Positions 62,392 to 64,000 of a stretch of DNA of 64,000 bases are shown in pieces. Location of the stretch: positions 186,001 through 250,000 of the forward strand of contig JAUISW010000001.1 of assembly GCA_030434875.1 (NCBI GenBank), in the 5' to 3' direction. Every line of letters begins with the position of its first letter. Position 1 is the stretch's first letter. The notes beneath the pieces were generated by a model, which was not told the origin of the DNA, made no database searches, and worked only from the letters and a program-made list of their open reading frames with translations. The position numbers and the translations under genes were made by a program. The DNA is from Lachnospiraceae bacterium C1.1 (GTDB taxonomy: Bacteria; Bacillota; Clostridia; Lachnospirales; Lachnospiraceae).

Positions 62392-62420
62392 TTGAATTAT
62401 TTAATCAGCTATATTATAAT
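62392..62420 (+). promoter_or_regulatory. Promoter for the ABC binding-protein gene
   Basis: -35 TTGAAT (62392-62397), 17-nt spacer, consensus -10 TATAAT (62415-62420). Confidence 0.8.
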
Positions 62421-62429
62421 CTTCAAAGA

Positions 62430-62455
62430 AATTGATTATATAAATATAATCAATT
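62430..62455. promoter_or_regulatory. 12-bp inverted repeat at the transcription start, possible operator
   Basis: AATTGATTATAT (62430-62441), AA, and its exact complement (62444-62455), immediately after the predicted start site. Confidence 0.55.
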
Positions 62456-62481
62456 ATTTATAATTAAATGGAGGTTCAAAA

Positions 62482-63453
62482 ATGTTTAAGAAGTCTGCAA
62501 AAATTATTTCGTGTGTTTTGGCCACTGCTATGCTTTTGTCTTTAACGGCATGTGGTAAGTCAGAGGCAAAGATCAGTGAGATATCGATAGCCTGTCAGAA
62601 TGGACTGGCATATGCTCCTTTGAAAGTAATGGAAGCAAATAAACTAATTGAGAAATATGAGCCCGATGTTAAGGTTAACTGGCAGACCTTAAATTCGGGT
62701 TCCGCAATAAATGAAGGCCTTACTGCAGGCGCGATCCAATTTGGAGGAATGGGATTAGGTCCTGCAATTACAGCAATAACAAGTGGAATTCCGGTAAAAA
62801 TAGCTTCAGCTATGAGTTCTCAGCCTCATAAGATAATGACAAACAGAGCTGATATAAATTCACTTACAGATATAAAAGCTGAGGATAAAATCGCACTGGT
62901 AAATATAGGAAGTTTCCAGCACATCCTTCTTGCAATGGCTGCAGAAAAGAACTTTGGTGATGCACATGCTCTTGATAACAATATTGTAGCTATGTCTCAC
63001 CCTGATGGAATGGCTGCTTTAGAGTCAGGATCAGTAGATTGTCAGCTTACAACCTCTCCATATATCTATAAAGAAGCTGAAAATTCAAATCTTCACGAAG
63101 TTGAGGGACTTTCAGACGTGTGGCCTGATGGAAACTCATTTATAGTATTTGTCGGCTCAGAATCATTAAAGGAGAAAGATCCGGAATTATACGAAAATGT
63201 TGTAAAAGCTCTTCAGGATGCAATAGACTGGATCAATGAAAATCCCGATGAAGCTGCGGCCCTCTTATGCAACGAACTTGATGTTGATGAAGCAACAGCC
63301 AAGGAATATCTTACTGCAGAAGGTGCAGTATACAGCAGCGAATGCAAGGGTGTTATGCAGTATGCAGACTTCATGGCTTCAAATGGTTTCCTTGAAAATG
63401 ACGGTCCTGAGTCTTTCAGTGATCTGGTTTTTGATAACGTAAAGGGAGATTGA
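62482..63453 (+). CDS. ABC transporter substrate-binding lipoprotein (NMT1/SsuA-like)
   Basis: 323 residues with a lipobox (LTAC, Cys about 26) and the NMT1/THI5-like fold of nitrate, sulfonate and taurine binding proteins: NGLAYAPLKVM, then GGMGLGPAITA. No permease or ATPase gene lies within the window on its side, so it is an orphan component here; the rest may be elsewhere. Proximity to metY hints at sulfonate uptake but is weak evidence. GGAGG site upstream. Confidence 0.85.
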   Translation: MFKKSAKIISCVLATAMLLSLTACGKSEAKISEISIACQNGLAYAPLKVMEANKLIEKYEPDVKVNWQTLNSGSAINEGLTAGAIQFGGMGLGPAITAITSGIPVKIASAMSSQPHKIMTNRADINSLTDIKAEDKIALVNIGSFQHILLAMAAEKNFGDAHALDNNIVAMSHPDGMAALESGSVDCQLTTSPYIYKEAENSNLHEVEGLSDVWPDGNSFIVFVGSESLKEKDPELYENVVKALQDAIDWINENPDEAAALLCNELDVDEATAKEYLTAEGAVYSSECKGVMQYADFMASNGFLENDGPESFSDLVFDNVKGD

Positions 63454-63488
63454 CAGGAAAGAAATATCTATCTGTTATATTTTATGAT

Positions 63489-63524
63489 AAAAAACTGCCG
63501 GACAATTTGATCCGGCAGTTTTCG
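63489..63524. terminator. Bidirectional terminator
   Basis: Perfect 12-bp stem AAAACTGCCGGA (63491-63502) with 63511-63522, between convergent genes. Confidence 0.9.
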
Positions 63525-63529
63525 TTGTC

Positions 63530-64000
63530 TTATTCTTCAATGTATTTTTCTTCGAGAGTTTTGATAAGATCCAAATACTTATTTCTCTTATCTGTATTCT
63601 CTTCCTCGAATTTTTTTGTTTTTTCATTTACCAATGCAAAAAGATCCTTATCCAGATGCTCTTCCGCAAAGGTATACACCACTCTGTCTTCCTTATCAGT
63701 ATGATTTTTAAGGACTTTACAATACCCCATAGCCTCGGATATGATGTCGAGCTTATAGGAACTTGTCGGATTCTTAGAATAACGTCCTATTGCTAAAGAT
63801 AAAGCCATGCAACAGTCACGTCCCATATTATGTTCGACAAGCATACCATGATTGATAAGATTATCTGCTATTTTTCCAAGAGTACGTGTCATTTCAGGAA
63901 AAAGGAATTCTTCCTCTTTTCCATGATGATACTTATCGGAATAATTTTTAATAAAATCAACAATAGATCTGAACTCATCGATATCGATATCTTTGCCATC
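63530..64000 (-). CDS. Hemerythrin-domain protein (5' end outside the window)
   Basis: The frame stays open from 63530 to the window edge, giving at least 157 residues. The first ATG inside (63892) is internal, because the upstream codons encode KYHHGKEEEFLFPE, the first iron-ligand helix of hemerythrin-like domains. Later ligands lie in HGMLVEHNMGR and KNHTDKEDRVVY. Such proteins bind a di-iron centre and often sense or scavenge oxygen or NO, useful to an anaerobe. The role here is inferred from fold. Confidence 0.85.
   Translation of the reverse strand, partial: DGKDIDIDEFRSIVDFIKNYSDKYHHGKEEEFLFPEMTRTLGKIADNLINHGMLVEHNMGRDCCMALSLAIGRYSKNPTSSYKLDIISEAMGYCKVLKNHTDKEDRVVYTFAEEHLDKDLFALVNEKTKKFEEENTDKRNKYLDLIKTLEEKYIEE

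Larger units (their letters stand above)
62106..62481. other. Divergent intergenic region with palindromes and repeat
   Basis: Contains a 14-bp perfect palindrome TAGTTGTACAACTA (62218-62231, possible operator of the minus-strand gene), the 129-bp repeat (62244-62372), the promoter for the binding-protein gene (62392-62420) and an inverted repeat after it (62430-62455). Confidence 0.7.

Overview
The window is a low-to-moderate GC Firmicutes chromosome, most likely from the Lachnospiraceae (Butyrivibrio/Roseburia-like relatives). The evidence is: HprK, Crh-like and WhiA gene order; an HrcA/CIRCE heat-shock operon; IreB, RuvX and DUF1292 in a row; DUF6465 and DUF6311 proteins; frequent TTG starts with strong GGAGG ribosome sites; and intrinsic terminators after most operons. 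I found no rRNA, tRNA, CRISPR array, prophage or insertion sequence. About 59 protein genes fill the window. The last one (hemerythrin-like) runs off the right edge.

Layout. 1-6.0 kb: ftsH, an RNase H with a viroplasmin domain, an ECF transporter S component (minus strand, long leader) and uvrC. 6.0-6.35 kb: a gene-poor stretch with a palindrome, a promoter and a candidate small transcript. 6.35-12.2 kb: hprK, glcK, murB, rapZ, whiA, a Crh-like HPr and a lipid kinase; fba follows with its own promoter. 13.6-15.7 kb: a DUF6465 protein and a membrane glycosyltransferase-like protein, followed by a 251-bp element with terminal inverted repeats. 16-21.1 kb: CIRCE-hrcA-grpE-dnaK-dnaJ. 21.2-28.9 kb: minus-strand mtaB, then DUF6311-thiI-cysteine desulfurase-rsmE-prmA, with a plus-strand HPr-like gene between. 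29-33.3 kb: a TRIC-type channel and a CotH/VTC/DUF4956 trio. 33.6-39.3 kb: ireB-ruvX-DUF1292-fur-rnj-ylbF-mltG-like-trmR-U32. 39.3-46.6 kb: envelope glycan genes ending in a large NlpC/P60-like secreted protein. 46.9-53.3 kb: glycerol regulon (glpP, glpK, glpF, two flavoprotein dehydrogenase genes, DUF1667), with terminator hairpins in two leaders. 53.4-64 kb: purine permease, a second minimal HPr-like gene, coaBC, an SBP-SBP-GGDEF-EAL signalling protein, metY, a truncated Enzyme I, an orphan ABC binding protein and the hemerythrin-like gene.

How it works together. Carbon control is a theme. HprK/P is encoded alongside three HPr-like proteins that all keep the KS(I/V)MG serine site but lack the catalytic His15. 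An Enzyme I-like protein keeps its phospho-histidine but has no PEP-binding barrel. The glycerol genes look controlled by GlpP antitermination. tRNA thiolation and modification are served by cysteine desulfurase/ThiI, MtaB and TrmR with a U32 protein.

The least explained signals are non-coding. An identical 34-nt sequence lies 52-54 nt before the start codons of both dnaK and coaBC, in the sense orientation and followed in each case by a small hairpin at the ribosome site. There are also a second dispersed palindromic repeat (two copies), the 251-bp inverted-repeat element, and a structured leader in front of one HPr-like gene. All functional calls come from reading the sequence; no database search was run.
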